From positions 186,001 through 250,000 of the forward strand of contig NZ_LR134331.1 in NCBI RefSeq assembly GCF_900636965.1: DNA of 64,000 nt, given 5' to 3'. The translations under genes were made by a program, and so were the position numbers. The notes under the pieces are model-generated. The model searched no databases and was not told the DNA's origin. It saw nothing but the letters and a program-made list of their open reading frames with translations. Shown here one piece after another: positions 63,349-64,000 of the stretch. The DNA is from Lacticaseibacillus rhamnosus (GTDB lineage: Bacteria; Bacillota; Bacilli; Lactobacillales; Lactobacillaceae). The first letter of the stretch is position 1. Each line of letters opens with the position of its first letter.

Positions 63349-63470
63349 GTGAGCGCGAGCCGGTGCGGTTAGCAATCGGAGTGTAAGCGGCCTTAAGCGT
63401 GATGGCCGGTCTTTGGCCATTGCGCTTAAGGTCCTTACACGCAGATTGCTGCGCCGGGGAGCGCGTTATA
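63349..63470. repeat. ~120-bp near-palindromic repeat, copy E (inverted)
   Basis: From TGAGCGCGAGCCGGTGCGG to GGGGAGCGCGTTAT, opposite orientation to copies A-D. Core GTGTAAGCGGCCTTAAG / CTTAAGGTCCTTACAC, ATGGCC/GGCCAT. Immediately behind the guaB terminator. Confidence 0.85.
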
Positions 63471-63473
63471 GAA

Positions 63474-63596
63474 AGCGAGCGTGAACCAGCGCGGTTAGGG
63501 ATCGGAGTGTAAGTGGCCTCAGGCGTGAAGGCCGGTCTTTGGCCATTGCGCCCAAGGCCCTTACACGCAGACTTCTGCGCCGGGGAGCGCGTTATG
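63474..63596. repeat. ~120-bp near-palindromic repeat, copy F (inverted)
   Basis: From AGCGAGCGTGAACCAGCGCG to GGGGAGCGCGTTATGA, head-to-tail with copy E. The arms pair less well (GCCTCAGGCG against CGCCCAAGGC), suggesting it has begun to decay or recombine. Confidence 0.85.
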
Positions 63597-63630
63597 ATAA
63601 TCGCGAGCAAGACAGTTTTAACGTGCGAGC

Positions 63631-63984
63631 TTACCGGTTTTGATAACGTGTCCGATGAAAAGCAGTCAGTATCGGTGTGCCAAAAGTGGCGGCAATTGCT
63701 AACGGCCAAGGAACGGGGTGCTCTGTGGTCGTCAACAATGTTTGCAGCCATTGCGCAGTCGGCAGTAGTTTTATCAGCCGATGACTGGAGAATTGGGTAA
63801 ATAACAGATTCTCACTATAAAATAGGATCAGGTGCCGCTGTAGAAGCGGGTCATGGATTGGCAACAGCAAATCATTGCTATTATTGCGATCACCCAAAAA
63901 CAGTGGCAGTCCTGCGAAGTCGCGTTGTAAATCAAATGTCCGGCTTTTATGAGCACTGGCCATTGCTGGCGTGAGTCGTAACAT
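63631..63984 (-). CDS. Uncertain ORF at the window edge
   Basis: A 117-codon frame on the minus strand, moderately hydrophobic, with no recognised motif and no clear SD before its ATG. A competing plus-strand frame runs from the repeat to 63800. The 400 bp after the repeats may be a decayed gene or the start of a gene outside the window. Weak support. Confidence 0.25.
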   Translation of the reverse strand: MLRLTPAMASAHKSRTFDLQRDFAGLPLFLGDRNNSNDLLLPIHDPLLQRHLILFYSENLLFTQFSSHRLIKLLPTAQWLQTLLTTTEHPVPWPLAIAATFGTPILTAFHRTRYQNR

Positions 63985-64000
63985 GAAAACCAGTTTATGT

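Noticed and set aside
63513-63800. 95-codon plus-strand ORF at the window end
   Set aside because: Starts inside repeat copy F and has no SD; nothing recognisable in the product.

Overview
The window looks like a piece of a Lacticaseibacillus chromosome (casei/paracasei/rhamnosus group). The basis is the gene content: phosphoketolase plus acetate kinase, H2O-forming NADH oxidase, a WxL/Csc surface-protein cluster, Asp23/AmaP envelope-stress genes and many lactobacillus-type small hypothetical proteins. Moderate GC, Gram-positive ribosome binding sites and frequent TTG/GTG starts agree. Species cannot be fixed from the sequence. The right end (56-63.3 kb: rsmG-noc-parA-parB-DUF951-ychF-DUF1129-guaB) is the usual origin-proximal segregation block, so the window runs toward oriC. 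No rRNA, tRNA or CRISPR array was seen.

Layout. 0-7.5 kb: end of a membrane protein, a GNAT acetyltransferase, then a surface cluster (pectate-lyase-like adhesin, small sortase-anchored protein, WxL protein, DUF916 protein, Mga-type regulator). 7.6-12.3 kb: double DUF805 protein, a hypothetical gene, rarA, ackA. 12.3-17.1 kb: DeoR regulator divergent from a sugar kinase / class II aldolase / ascorbate-type PTS IIC operon that has no IIA or IIB gene beside it. 17.2-20.4 kb: phosphatase, EndoIII-like glycosylase, MFS exporter. 20.4-25.3 kb: an ABC-2 transporter operon whose last permease gene appears to be split by an insertion sequence. 25.7-31 kb: two very small membrane proteins, phosphoketolase, an orphan OppA. 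31-34.6 kb: a second, related ABC-2 operon preceded by a roughly 250-nt leader with two short ORFs and a terminator. 34.6-47.6 kb: Nudix, baeRF-like protein, two flavoproteins, a broken TPM-domain gene, TauE/DUF1634, small proteins, flavodoxin, D-2-hydroxyacid dehydrogenase, PNPOx-like protein. 47.8-50 kb: GlsB/AmaP/DUF2273/two Asp23 proteins. 50-55.5 kb: HAD hydrolase, DUF969-DUF979-pcp, a reductase-like protein, gatD without murT.

About 120-bp near-palindromic repeats recur at 10.8, 49.4, 55.7 (two in tandem) and 63.4 kb (two in tandem, inverted), with remnants at 10.77, 40.65 and perhaps 9.1 kb. They create false N-terminal extensions in front of ackA and the second asp23 gene. Convergent gene pairs are nearly always separated by a strong hairpin with A and T runs on both sides.

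Most interesting items: the leader with overlapping mini-ORF and terminator before the second ABC operon; the repeat family; a single-base frameshift in an 8-T run inside the adhesin signal peptide; two in-frame stops in the signal peptide of the TPM protein; and the kinase-aldolase-IIC operon. Functional statements rest on motif and family recognition by eye; no database search was possible.
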